64,000 bases of DNA from a virus. Below the pieces are notes generated by a model that had not been told where the DNA came from, did no database searches, and saw nothing but the letters and a program-made list of their open reading frames with translations. This document shows, in pieces, positions 52,065 through 59,567 of this stretch. A program made the translations under genes and the position numbers. Within the stretch, counting starts at the first letter, position 1. Each line of letters starts with the position of its first letter. The DNA lies in the IMG/VR virus record IMGVR_UViG_3300020178_000002, positions 62,001 to 126,000 of that record. The stretch is one strand, 5' to 3'.

Positions 52065-52432
52065 CGTTTACCCCCATCGTATGATACAGCATGGCCTACA
52101 CGAATCATTTCATCATTTAAAGACTCACCTAGTTCTTCCATACCATCTTCGTAAATCCATATAACACCTAACCAGCGACCAAATTTGCCTTTCTTAACAG
52201 TGTTAATGACAATGGTCTTACCCTCGATACGAGATTTCAGGTAGTCCTTAGCAGCATACCCTCTCTCTTTTTCTTCAAGGTCTTTAGTTCTTATTTCAGG
52301 TGTGTTGATGCCAATCATGCGAACTTTGACTCTAGCAAAGTGCTTCATGCCTTGGTCAATCATGACTGTGATGGTATCTCCGTCATAGACCGAAAGTACC
52401 TCTGCTTTGTAATGATATAAGTTGAGAGCCAT
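52061..52432 (-). CDS. Staphylococcal nuclease-like thermonuclease
   Basis: A protein of 123 residues. DGDT (17-20), VRMIGINTPE (Arg38, Glu46) and KFGRWLG (Arg86) give the SNase catalytic triad of Arg, Glu, Arg. The calcium-binding Asp usually three before Glu is Asn43 here, as in several bacterial homologs, so metal dependence may differ. There is no signal peptide, so it would act inside the cell, perhaps on host DNA or RNA. TTAGGAG precedes the ATG; it is coupled to the GNAT-like gene. Confidence 0.85.
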   Translation of the reverse strand: MALNLYHYKAEVLSVYDGDTITVMIDQGMKHFARVKVRMIGINTPEIRTKDLEEKERGYAAKDYLKSRIEGKTIVINTVKKGKFGRWLGVIWIYEDGMEELGESLNDEMIRVGHAVSYDGGKR

Positions 52433-52480
52433 TCTATATCTCCTAAATGTTTTTCAATTGGAGATATAAATAGACTATGA

Positions 52481-52873
52481 CTAATCTTCTTTTTTGGGTT
52501 CTTCTGGCTTAGGTGTTTCTTCTAATGTAAGAGTGCTTTTAATCTTTTGCTTGAAGGCTTTAACAATATATGCATTTAAAACACCTGCACAAGCACCCAT
52601 CCATATATCTACCATTTGGAGTGGGTCAGATAGAGTGTATGCCACAAAAGCACCTGTTAAAACTGCAAAGGACCTTATAAAAGAGTCTGCCATACCATTG
52701 CAAAACTTCCACAAAAAAGGCTTCACAATTTGAGTGACTGCAAAGCTGATGATAGCTGCAATGAGAACAAGATAAAGATGACCCATATGAGGTTCTAAGG
52801 AGTTAGGTTCATTTGGGTTTACTTCTTTTGCTGTATGTATCTGGTGACCAGGTACAAAATGTTTATTGCTCAT
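52481..52873 (-). CDS. Candidate holin (three-span membrane protein)
   Basis: A protein of 130 residues. A polar N-terminus of about 30 residues is followed by three hydrophobic segments (about 32-52, 65-80, 88-108) and a charged, Pro/Glu/Lys-rich tail (PKPEEPKKED). This is the size and topology of class I-like phage holins. No endolysin gene was recognised nearby, so this remains a candidate. It overlaps the next upstream gene by four bases. Confidence 0.45.
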   Translation of the reverse strand: MSNKHFVPGHQIHTAKEVNPNEPNSLEPHMGHLYLVLIAAIISFAVTQIVKPFLWKFCNGMADSFIRSFAVLTGAFVAYTLSDPLQMVDIWMGACAGVLNAYIVKAFKQKIKSTLTLEETPKPEEPKKED

Positions 52874-53754
52874 ACAAGACCCCCATCTAAATGTACTTTT
52901 GGTTTACCATATTCATCTACAAGATTCTTTGTGTAGAGAGCATATAATTGAAAAGCAAATGCAGGGACTAAGATAGCATTCCAACCTATACTTAATGACT
53001 TAAGAATCCAGCCAGATGGAACAGAAGGGAATAGAATGCCGAAGACAAGACCTAAACCAGACTCTGGTAAGCTATCTATCAAATCTACCCAATCAATCAT
53101 CCCTAAAAGCCCTGTCAATATGTCAGTTATCTTCCAACTTATCTCTGAAACATTGATCCAGATAAACCAGAAAATATATGCTTTAGCAGGCCAAGTAATT
53201 AGCTTTAACAAAGGATGTTTTTTTGCAAAGTTATCAAGCCACTCCCCTATATTACGAGACTTACCTGTAATAGGTTTAACAAAAGAAGCCACCCACTTCC
53301 CAAGCTTTCCTGTATATCCACCATACTTGTTGATAATAGACTGAACTATCGAGGTGAACGTAGGGGCATCAGATGCATATAAGAACAAGAAGTGTATTAG
53401 CTTACTCTTTTTCTTTAGCTTATTAGCTGTAGCTCTCCACCAATCTTTGCCCCTATCAAGCAAAACTTGAAACTTTTTGGAGAGTTGCCAATACATATCA
53501 ATACCAGCAGTGATTCCCAACTTGTCTTTGAAAATCTGCCACAGGTTAGGGGCTTTTTGAAAGCCTTGATAGATCTCTTTAAGTTTCTTAACAAGAAGAC
53601 CTTTTTTGGTGTGACTGCCAAATCTTAAAATACCCTCTCCAAAGACGCTCAAAGACCTAACATCTAACTCTCTTGTCACAAGGCTTGATGTTTTACAATA
53701 TGAAGAAGACTTGATAGCCAGATAAGAGGCAGCTAGAGCTATTTCTTTACTCAT
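52870..53754 (-). CDS. Membrane-associated protein of unknown function
   Basis: A protein of 294 residues. It begins MSKEIALAASYLAIKSSSYC, then has a basic helical part, and hydrophobic regions near 190-215 (AKAYIFWFIWINVSEISW), 235-255 and 262-282. This again is the soluble-basic then membrane plan seen in several genes of the window. AAGGA precedes the ATG; the end overlaps the holin candidate (ATGA). Function unknown. Confidence 0.55.
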   Translation of the reverse strand: MSKEIALAASYLAIKSSSYCKTSSLVTRELDVRSLSVFGEGILRFGSHTKKGLLVKKLKEIYQGFQKAPNLWQIFKDKLGITAGIDMYWQLSKKFQVLLDRGKDWWRATANKLKKKSKLIHFLFLYASDAPTFTSIVQSIINKYGGYTGKLGKWVASFVKPITGKSRNIGEWLDNFAKKHPLLKLITWPAKAYIFWFIWINVSEISWKITDILTGLLGMIDWVDLIDSLPESGLGLVFGILFPSVPSGWILKSLSIGWNAILVPAFAFQLYALYTKNLVDEYGKPKVHLDGGLV

Positions 53755-53766
53755 TACAGATAATCC

Positions 53767-54270
53767 TTAAGGTCTTTTTAAGATAGCAATACAGTCACCA
53801 GAGGAAGGGTGGTTTTTAGCGAGGGAACTCCACACTCTTTTAGCATCTACACTAGTGCTCCCACCCTCATCATTACATTCCTGTGGAATGAAGATAAAAG
53901 GATTACTACCATTTCTATCCCATTGGAGTTTTGCATACATGAGATACATCTTAGTGCCATACCCTTGACCCTTAAGCTCTTGCTCTATCCTACTTCTATC
54001 GACTTCAACAATACGAATTCCTTTAGAGCTTTTCATTTGAGGGTACTTGTTTACAAGAACCATTATGTCGTCATAGCAAGCAAACCTTGTGATGTCAGGG
54101 TATATGTTATGATACCCTTCAACAATCCCTAAACGATTGCCATCACCAGACATGAGACTAACAGAAGCCAACTCTCCAAATGGAGGGTCTTTTTGATACT
54201 GCTTCATAAATGTTAGTTTTTGTTTAGCCATGTGCTTCATTGCAATTCTCTTTATAAGTTGTTTTTTCAT
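53767..54270 (-). CDS. GNAT-like protein, paralog 2
   Basis: A protein of 167 residues from ATG 54270, with GGGGG upstream; longer versions from 54306 lack a ribosome site. It begins with a basic helix (KKQLIKRIAMKHMAKQK) like its paralog at 51558-52064. The core has VDRSRIEQELKGQGYGTKMY, matching motif A of GNAT acetyltransferases (Q/R-x-x-G-x-G/A), PFIFIPQEC, and ends RVWSSLAKNHPSSGD. A substrate cannot be deduced. Confidence 0.6.
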   Translation of the reverse strand: MKKQLIKRIAMKHMAKQKLTFMKQYQKDPPFGELASVSLMSGDGNRLGIVEGYHNIYPDITRFACYDDIMVLVNKYPQMKSSKGIRIVEVDRSRIEQELKGQGYGTKMYLMYAKLQWDRNGSNPFIFIPQECNDEGGSTSVDAKRVWSSLAKNHPSSGDCIAILKRP

Positions 54271-54306
54271 ACAGCCCCCTATATGAAAAGGGTCTTCGAT
54301 AAACAA

Positions 54307-54347
54307 AATAAAAAAAGCCCTGCTCTCATTAAGAGAAACAGGGCTTT
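54307..54347 (-). terminator. Rho-independent terminator, minus strand
   Basis: CAGGGCTTT/AAAGCCCTG arms (54339-54347 and 54314-54322) with an inner CTCT/AGAG pairing; on the minus strand a U-rich run (54316 down to 54308) follows. It ends the Hc1-like gene transcript. The core stem matches the terminator at 49889-49930. Confidence 0.88.
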
Positions 54348-54416
54348 AAGAGACAGCTACTTCTACCCAATAGCAGAAGCACATCAGAAGCTCCTCAGAG
54401 TAAATGCATTCCCACA

Positions 54417-54605
54417 TTACTCTTCGTTCTTGCGAGCCTCCAGAACATCTTTTCGTACTTCCTTACAAGAAGCAATGACCTCTTGCATAGCCTTACGAAC
54501 TCTTGTTCCAGCAGACTTGTTTCCATTGTCTGTCTTTTGTGCATCCTCATTAAGGGCTGCTAGGGTACTTTGTAGTTGTGCAATCTTTGTTGTAATGTCA
54601 CTCAT
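54417..54605 (-). CDS. Histone H1/Hc1-like small DNA-binding protein
   Basis: A protein of 62 residues. A first helix (IAQLQSTLAALNEDAQK) is followed by DNGNKSAGTRVRKAMQEVIA and a Lys/Arg/Glu-rich end. The NKxAGTRxRKxxQE signature is that of small Hc1-like proteins of bacteria, related to histone H1 tails, which bind and compact DNA. AGGAGG gives an excellent ribosome site and a strong terminator follows, consistent with abundant, independent expression. The usual long Lys-rich tail of Hc1 is missing, so it is only the helical core. Confidence 0.7.
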   Translation of the reverse strand: MSDITTKIAQLQSTLAALNEDAQKTDNGNKSAGTRVRKAMQEVIASCKEVRKDVLEARKNEE

Positions 54606-54654
54606 TGTGAACCTCCTAATTTATGGTTTATATTTGATTATACCGATTGTGTAC

Positions 54655-55008
54655 TCAATCTTTATAGAAAAAGATCTCATGTCCCTCTAAAAATTTGAAC
54701 GTTTCTTTTTTAGTCTTGGAACTGTATTCTTTTACCAACAAAGGATTAATTTGTGACACCCAAAGTAGCAAGTCAGGTTTATGAGGTAGCTTAGTCCAAC
54801 CGATATAGATTAAACCATCTTCATCAAGCCAAACTCTCTCATGCCCTAAAGCTTTTCGATTAGTAAAAAGTATAACCAAGCCATTCTTCTCTACCCAAGC
54901 TTTAGACTTCTCTAAAGTTTCGGGGTCTTTATCATAGAACCCTCGTATATAAGAAGAGGGTAGTATGCAAGAAGGCTTGACTCTACGCTTATACTTTATT
55001 GGCTTCAT
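54655..55008 (-). CDS. Unknown protein
   Basis: A protein of 117 residues with a basic start (MKPIKYKRRVKPSC) and a mixed alpha/beta core (GLVILFTNRKALGHERVWLD, GLIYIGWTKLP). Its ATG shares a base with the stop of the preceding gene (TAATG), indicating coupling; its own ribosome site is weak. No family recognised. Confidence 0.55.
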   Translation of the reverse strand: MKPIKYKRRVKPSCILPSSYIRGFYDKDPETLEKSKAWVEKNGLVILFTNRKALGHERVWLDEDGLIYIGWTKLPHKPDLLLWVSQINPLLVKEYSSKTKKETFKFLEGHEIFFYKD

Positions 55009-55976
55009 TAATCTTTTTGAAAGGTTCTAGGGTTTACCTTAGAAAGTTCCTTCAAATCACCCATAGCATCCTCTACAAATACATTCTTATCTGGGATAAA
55101 GTCATCAAGGTCTTGGTTATCAACAAACATGTCTGTTGTTCCAGAGAGTACTTTCTTAAACCTAGCCCAAGCTTTCCCTCTCTTAAGGAATGCTTCTTTT
55201 GGATTGTAGTAGAAAAGTCCAATGACCCCAAGTGTCAAACCATATTTAAAGAGGAAGGTAGCTAAAGATGGGAAAACCATTCCTATCATGAAAGTCTTTA
55301 CAGCAGCAGATATAAAAGGACCTAAGCCTTTTGACTCACTGCCCCAATATTTTTTTGCAATAAGAGCATCTTTAACAGGGTTAATAGTATTCAAAGCTGC
55401 ATTAGCTACTTCAGAAATAGTTCTTGTACCGATATCTCTTCTTGCAACAGAAATAGCTCTAGCTTTTAACTCTGAAGAAGGCTGACCCTCATATCCCATT
55501 AAGTATTCTTCATAGAAAGGAGCTGTCTGGTAGAAAGAGCCAGAAACTTGAGTTGTGAGCTTTGCAAACTTTTTATTCTTAACTTTCCATGCAAGATAAG
55601 AAAGCAACTGTTCCTCATCTCTTTTAGGTTTTTCATTCTTCCTATCTAAAGCACCTCTTCTCCAAGAGTCATACATACCCTCAAGGAGTCTTTCAAAAGC
55701 AATCGCTCTAAAGAACTTAGTTAGGTGTGAAATGATAGGTGTGTATATGAATATAAACTTTGTAATCTTATGGAGAATGTTAGCAAAGAAAGTCCTAACA
55801 CCGACAATCTTAGCCACACCTGAGTCTATAAGATTTGTTATAAAGTTTTTAGCTTCCTTTATAGTAGTTGCTTCTTTGAACTGATAGTTAGCAATCCTAT
55901 AAAGGGTTCTTTTATCTTCCGAAGCAAACCTTAGATTTGCCTTGAAAACACTAGGGTCATCTAGAAAATTAATCAT
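55008..55976 (-). CDS. IANYQ-family membrane protein, copy 1
   Basis: A protein of 322 residues, paralogous to the next upstream gene. Shared: start MINFL, LYRIANYQ near 25-32, FITNLIDSGVAK, PIISHLTKFFR, MYDSWRRG, YEEYLMGYEGQ, RDIGTRTISEVANAA, and a membrane segment near 235-260 (FMIGMVFPSLATFLFKYGLTLG). GGAACT lies before the ATG, which overlaps the upstream gene by eight bases. Tandem duplication is clear; function unknown. Similar charged/membrane design to other genes here. Confidence 0.65.
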   Translation of the reverse strand: MINFLDDPSVFKANLRFASEDKRTLYRIANYQFKEATTIKEAKNFITNLIDSGVAKIVGVRTFFANILHKITKFIFIYTPIISHLTKFFRAIAFERLLEGMYDSWRRGALDRKNEKPKRDEEQLLSYLAWKVKNKKFAKLTTQVSGSFYQTAPFYEEYLMGYEGQPSSELKARAISVARRDIGTRTISEVANAALNTINPVKDALIAKKYWGSESKGLGPFISAAVKTFMIGMVFPSLATFLFKYGLTLGVIGLFYYNPKEAFLKRGKAWARFKKVLSGTTDMFVDNQDLDDFIPDKNVFVEDAMGDLKELSKVNPRTFQKD

Positions 55977-57033
55977 TATCTAGTTCCTTTCTTATATCCT
56001 CTAGCTCTTCCTCAGATGGATTTACAAGCTGACCTAAAGAGTTCGAAACAAACACATCTTTCCTCAAGACTTTTTTGCCTAGAACTTCTTCAAAGTTGGA
56101 CTCAAAGTATTTCTTATCTTTGAAAAGTTTAGAGAAATGTCTAACCACATAGCCTTTTTGGAAGAAAGCTTCTGAGCCACTGTAATAGAAAAACCCTAAA
56201 ATACCAAGAGGGATCATTCCTTTTAAAAGAAGCATTCCATAGCCCATCTCAACCACAACAATCCAGAGTATTGATTGAGGGAGAATTCTCCTTATAACAT
56301 CGTTTGTATAATTACTTTTAGTTATTTTAACTTGTTGTCCTGTTCCTCTTTGCAGCTTTTTGCCTGTATATGCCTCATTGTCTACCATATCTCGCATAAG
56401 CTGGAACATAGTATTAAAGATATTCAAAGAGTCAAAGGCAGCTTTAGCTACCTCAGAAACAGTTCTTGTACCAATATCTCTGTCTGTAACCATCTTAGCT
56501 CTAGCAGCAAGACTGTTCTCATCTTTACCCTCATAGCCCATTAAGTATTCTTCATAGAAAGGATCTGCCATATAGAAAGTGCCTTGAGATTTAACATAGG
56601 CACTTCGGAAGTGCCTGCCATTGAACATCTTGCTCTTTTTTATTCGATTGCTTAGATAAACACTCACAGCCTTTGCTGTTCTTTTTTTGTTGTTTATTTT
56701 GTCTTTAACACCCAACAGCCATGAATCATACATTGCACTTAAAAGTCTCTTATAAGCTACCTTTCTAAAGAAATTAGTAAGGTGCGAGATGACAGGTGTA
56801 GATAAAAAGAACTTTTTGGTCACAGCATGGATTGCATTGACTGTCTTCTGATAAAGGTTTTTAACCCAGATCACACCTGAAGATATAGCATTAGTTAGCC
56901 AGTTAGAGACCTTAGGCATTGAGTTTGCTTGTCTTAACTGATAGTTTGCAATCTTATATAAAGAAGACCTGTCAACAGAAGCAAGCTTGACTTGAGCAGA
57001 GAATTGCTCTGGAGAAGCAAGGAAATTAATCAT
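55969..57033 (-). CDS. IANYQ-family membrane protein, copy 2
   Basis: A protein of 354 residues, paralog of the downstream gene. LYKIANYQLRQANSMPKVSNW, PVISHLTNFFRKVAYKRLL, MYDSWLLG, YEEYLMGYEGK and RDIGTRTVSEVAKAAF mark the conserved core, and a hydrophobic region lies near 270-300 (ILWIVVVEMGYGMLLLKGMIPLGILGF). AAAGGG precedes the ATG. A palindrome upstream may control the pair. Function unknown. Confidence 0.65.
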   Translation of the reverse strand: MINFLASPEQFSAQVKLASVDRSSLYKIANYQLRQANSMPKVSNWLTNAISSGVIWVKNLYQKTVNAIHAVTKKFFLSTPVISHLTNFFRKVAYKRLLSAMYDSWLLGVKDKINNKKRTAKAVSVYLSNRIKKSKMFNGRHFRSAYVKSQGTFYMADPFYEEYLMGYEGKDENSLAARAKMVTDRDIGTRTVSEVAKAAFDSLNIFNTMFQLMRDMVDNEAYTGKKLQRGTGQQVKITKSNYTNDVIRRILPQSILWIVVVEMGYGMLLLKGMIPLGILGFFYYSGSEAFFQKGYVVRHFSKLFKDKKYFESNFEEVLGKKVLRKDVFVSNSLGQLVNPSEEELEDIRKELDND

Positions 57034-57053
57034 ATCTTTACCCTTTGAGTGTG

Positions 57054-57070
57054 TTATGTTGATAACATAA
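57054..57070. promoter_or_regulatory. Operator-like palindrome
   Basis: TTATGTT-GAT-AACATAA, perfect 7-base arms, 21-37 bases upstream of the membrane-protein start at 57033, with TATAAGCC just beyond on the minus strand. It may be a repressor site or a leader hairpin. Confidence 0.4.
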
Positions 57071-57087
57071 GGCTTATAAATGAATTA

Positions 57088-57627
57088 TTAGCCACCCATC
57101 TTAAACTTCCCACCAACAGCAACAGTTTTAGATACTGCCCAAGGGTCTTGGACTACAGGCTTTACCTCTTCTAAGTGACCCCCTAAGTTAAAGGATTGTG
57201 CAGGTGTGTTGAAGCTACTGTCTGCTTTTCTAGGCACTGCTTCCTGAACCTCTGGGGGCTGACAATCTTGTACTTCTATGGTAGGTTTAACCTCTATTAT
57301 AGTAGGCTTAACTTCTATCTTTGGTTCTTCTATATGAACCAAAGGTTGAGAACTAGACCCCCAAGTTTCACTCTGTTGCTCTTGGAAAACTTCTAAGTCT
57401 GCAATGCCTTCCCACCTAGAAGACTCTGATTGCTTGACTATATTTGGATTGTCTAGCAACCTATCTACCTGAGTTAGTATTCTCTTATCCCAAGAAGAAT
57501 AACCCCAACTCGCACGAACACACTCTCTATTCTTGCATTGAGAGCAAAAAATCTCTTCAAACTGTTGAGGGCTTAACTTAGAAGCCCCGTCATTGCATTC
57601 TATATAAAAATCTTTGCTTGGTTTCAT
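57088..57627 (-). CDS. Cysteine-motif protein with repeat-rich tail
   Basis: A protein of 179 residues. The block EEIFCSQCKNRECVRASWG (Cys28, 31, 36) followed by RILTQVDRLLDNP is a compact metal-binding segment; I have an impression of having seen it in other phages, without a named function. After residue 90 comes low-complexity Pro/Val/Glu sequence with IEVKPTIIEVKPTIEV repeats. GAGAGA lies before the ATG. Confidence 0.6.
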   Translation of the reverse strand: MKPSKDFYIECNDGASKLSPQQFEEIFCSQCKNRECVRASWGYSSWDKRILTQVDRLLDNPNIVKQSESSRWEGIADLEVFQEQQSETWGSSSQPLVHIEEPKIEVKPTIIEVKPTIEVQDCQPPEVQEAVPRKADSSFNTPAQSFNLGGHLEEVKPVVQDPWAVSKTVAVGGKFKMGG

Positions 57628-57671
57628 CTGGATCTCTCTTTCAAGTTATATCTCAGAATACCATAAAGAGC

Positions 57672-58028
57672 CTATAACGTAAAAGTAAGGTGTAAAAGAG
57701 AGCCTTTCTTTTTGTATGATAAAGTGTAGCCTTTTGGTGCAACGACACGCAAACCTTTTGCTTCCTGCTTTAAGAACACCTCTCCTACAAAAGAGCTTGA
57801 GCCAGAGCTAGTAAAACAGTCTTTAATCAGTAGTGTGTTTCCTTGCTTTTCATAAGTGACCCACTCTATAGGCTCATTGAAAGAGAGTATGATTGATATA
57901 GTCTTATCAGCAGAGACACGAACTGCCTCTGGGATAGTATATAAATAATTCTCATCAATACACCCAACCTCGGCTAAACTAACAGATAGAGGGAGAATTG
58001 TAAGTATGCAACATAGTAAATACTTCAT
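57672..58028 (-). CDS. Secreted (periplasmic) small protein
   Basis: A protein of 118 residues with a type I signal peptide (MKYLLCCILTILPLSVSLA, predicted cut after SLA) and a beta-rich mature domain with two cysteines that may pair (CIDENY and LLIKDCF). It starts in overlap with the SANT-like regulator (ATGA). It could modify the host envelope or block superinfection; no domain is recognised. Confidence 0.65.
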   Translation of the reverse strand: MKYLLCCILTILPLSVSLAEVGCIDENYLYTIPEAVRVSADKTISIILSFNEPIEWVTYEKQGNTLLIKDCFTSSGSSSFVGEVFLKQEAKGLRVVAPKGYTLSYKKKGSLLHLTFTL

Positions 58029-58618
58029 AGCAAGCCTTTCTTTAATCTTGCATGTTTTCTTCGAACAGCCAAAACACTTTTGTTTAAATGAGTGGAGATC
58101 TCAGCAAAAGAAGTACCTTTAGCTCTCTCTCTTAAGAGATAGTTTTCTTCTTTCCCTGTCCAACCTTTTTTATTAACATCTAGCCAGAGTCTATCTCTTT
58201 TATTTCTACATGCACTAGCAGGTCGGCCTATGGCTTTTGAAATATCTTCCCAAGATTGACCTTCAGAAACCATCTTAGAGAGCATCTCTATTTCATCTTC
58301 TGTCCAAGCATTGTATTCAAGGCTATAGCCCATCCTAGAAGCCTTTAATCGGATAGCTTTTTCTGACTTACCTAGAGATCTTGCAATACCTTTAGTTGAG
58401 CTTTTGTCATATATAGCTCTAGCTAGCTTTGCTTCCTCTTCCTCAGTCCATGTTCTCTCGCCTCTATGTGTCTTTCTGACCTTACTTTTTAAGCCGAGTT
58501 CTGACATTTTCTTCTTTACCCCAGATTCTCCTCTGCCAAGACTCTGAGCTACCTTGTGAATAGGGTAGATTTCAAGAAGAACTTCTAGCTTTAACAAATC
58601 CTCGCTTGACCACTTCAT
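58025..58618 (-). CDS. Four-repeat Myb/SANT-like DNA-binding protein
   Basis: A protein of 197 residues made almost wholly of four helix-turn-helix repeats beginning at Trp3, Trp57, Trp105 and Trp153. Each has W-(T/S)-x-(E/K) then an acidic helix and a final basic recognition helix (SGVKKKMSELG, KAIRLKASRMG, SACRNKRDRLW, LAVRRKHARLK). This is a SANT/Myb or GcrA-like series; multiple repeats favour DNA sequence recognition. Its ribosome site is inside a hairpin holding a promoter element, so expression is probably restricted to one phase of infection. Targets unknown. Confidence 0.75.
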   Translation of the reverse strand: MKWSSEDLLKLEVLLEIYPIHKVAQSLGRGESGVKKKMSELGLKSKVRKTHRGERTWTEEEEAKLARAIYDKSSTKGIARSLGKSEKAIRLKASRMGYSLEYNAWTEDEIEMLSKMVSEGQSWEDISKAIGRPASACRNKRDRLWLDVNKKGWTGKEENYLLRERAKGTSFAEISTHLNKSVLAVRRKHARLKKGLL

Positions 58619-58626
58619 TTTAAAAA

Positions 58627-58663
58627 CCTTTCTGTATAAGTATTTTCTACTTATAGAAAAAGG
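58627..58663 (-). promoter_or_regulatory. Second hairpin with embedded promoter element and ribosome site
   Basis: Minus strand arms CCTTTTTCTATAAGTA (58663-58648) and TACTTATACAGAAAGG (58642-58627) pair at 14 of 16 positions around a five-base loop. The upstream arm contains TATAAGTA, the downstream arm ends in the GAAAGG ribosome site for the ATG at 58618. Transcripts beginning about seven bases after the element would lack the upstream arm and be translatable, as at 16341-16381. Confidence 0.6.
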
Positions 58664-58679
58664 CTTTGAACCCTATTAA

Positions 58680-59567
58680 TTAAAGAGCAGTATTATCTTC
58701 TTCTCCATTAGGAACATCATCTAACAAACACTGATAAAGGCTAAGTGGATTCTTTAAAGCTAGAGGGTTGTTTAAATCGGGAACTCTTTTAGGGTAGTCT
58801 TCTTTAACATTGAAGAAGTTTAAATCTATGTTAGTGATGATATAACTCAAATGGTTATCTGCCAAGAGTTCTTTTTTGTCGAAAGTTTCTAGTGTAGCTA
58901 CGCTACCTGCAAGGGTGTTATACAAGATAACATCTCTTTCTTTCATAAGTTGCTCTCTAAGGTCACAAAGTTTAAGAATCCTAGCTTCTAGGTCATTCCT
59001 TAGCTGTGCAATCTCTTGTCTTATCCAACCTCTGGCTTTTGAAACTTGACCACCAACTTCATCAGCTTCTGGAAATACATTAACTTCTCCGCTACCTAAC
59101 TTTCGAGGAGAGTACTTCCATAAAGGAAGCCAACCTCTTTGGTCCACACCCCTAAAATCTTCTTCTTCCTGACCTTGAGGTGCAAGAACTCCACCATAAG
59201 GCTGGGTGAAAGAAACCTTTGTATCACCTACAGTCCAACCCTCATTAGAGTCATCTTCACCAACTTCTACAATTTTGTAGGAGTCTGGCATTAGGAACAT
59301 TGAGATATCAAAAGGATTTCCACCTTGTGCGATATATGCAACAAGAAGCTTACCTAGCGAGGTATCTCTATTAACACTAATGCCTGTCCTTTTTTCTGTC
59401 CTTTTACCATCAGCTTCTTCGTAAGTAATGGTGATATTACCTATCTTGTCTAGCTCTCTTTGGATATAGAGAAATCTATCTGGTACATTTTGTCTTTGGT
59501 TGAGTGCAAACCTTCTAAACTCAAGCCAAGAGCCTTTTCTAAACATACATGTCCAACCAAAACTCAT
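58680..59567 (-). CDS. Putative structural (baseplate-region) protein
   Basis: A protein of 295 residues, GGAGGAG before the ATG, which overlaps the upstream stop by one base. Opening MSFGWTCMFRKGSWLEFRRF, a beta-rich middle, and a helical segment near 175-215 (VSKARGWIRQEIAQLRNDL). It ends the right-hand structural operon. Assignment as virion protein rests on its coupled position after two large structural genes. Confidence 0.5.
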   Translation of the reverse strand: MSFGWTCMFRKGSWLEFRRFALNQRQNVPDRFLYIQRELDKIGNITITYEEADGKRTEKRTGISVNRDTSLGKLLVAYIAQGGNPFDISMFLMPDSYKIVEVGEDDSNEGWTVGDTKVSFTQPYGGVLAPQGQEEEDFRGVDQRGWLPLWKYSPRKLGSGEVNVFPEADEVGGQVSKARGWIRQEIAQLRNDLEARILKLCDLREQLMKERDVILYNTLAGSVATLETFDKKELLADNHLSYIITNIDLNFFNVKEDYPKRVPDLNNPLALKNPLSLYQCLLDDVPNGEEDNTAL

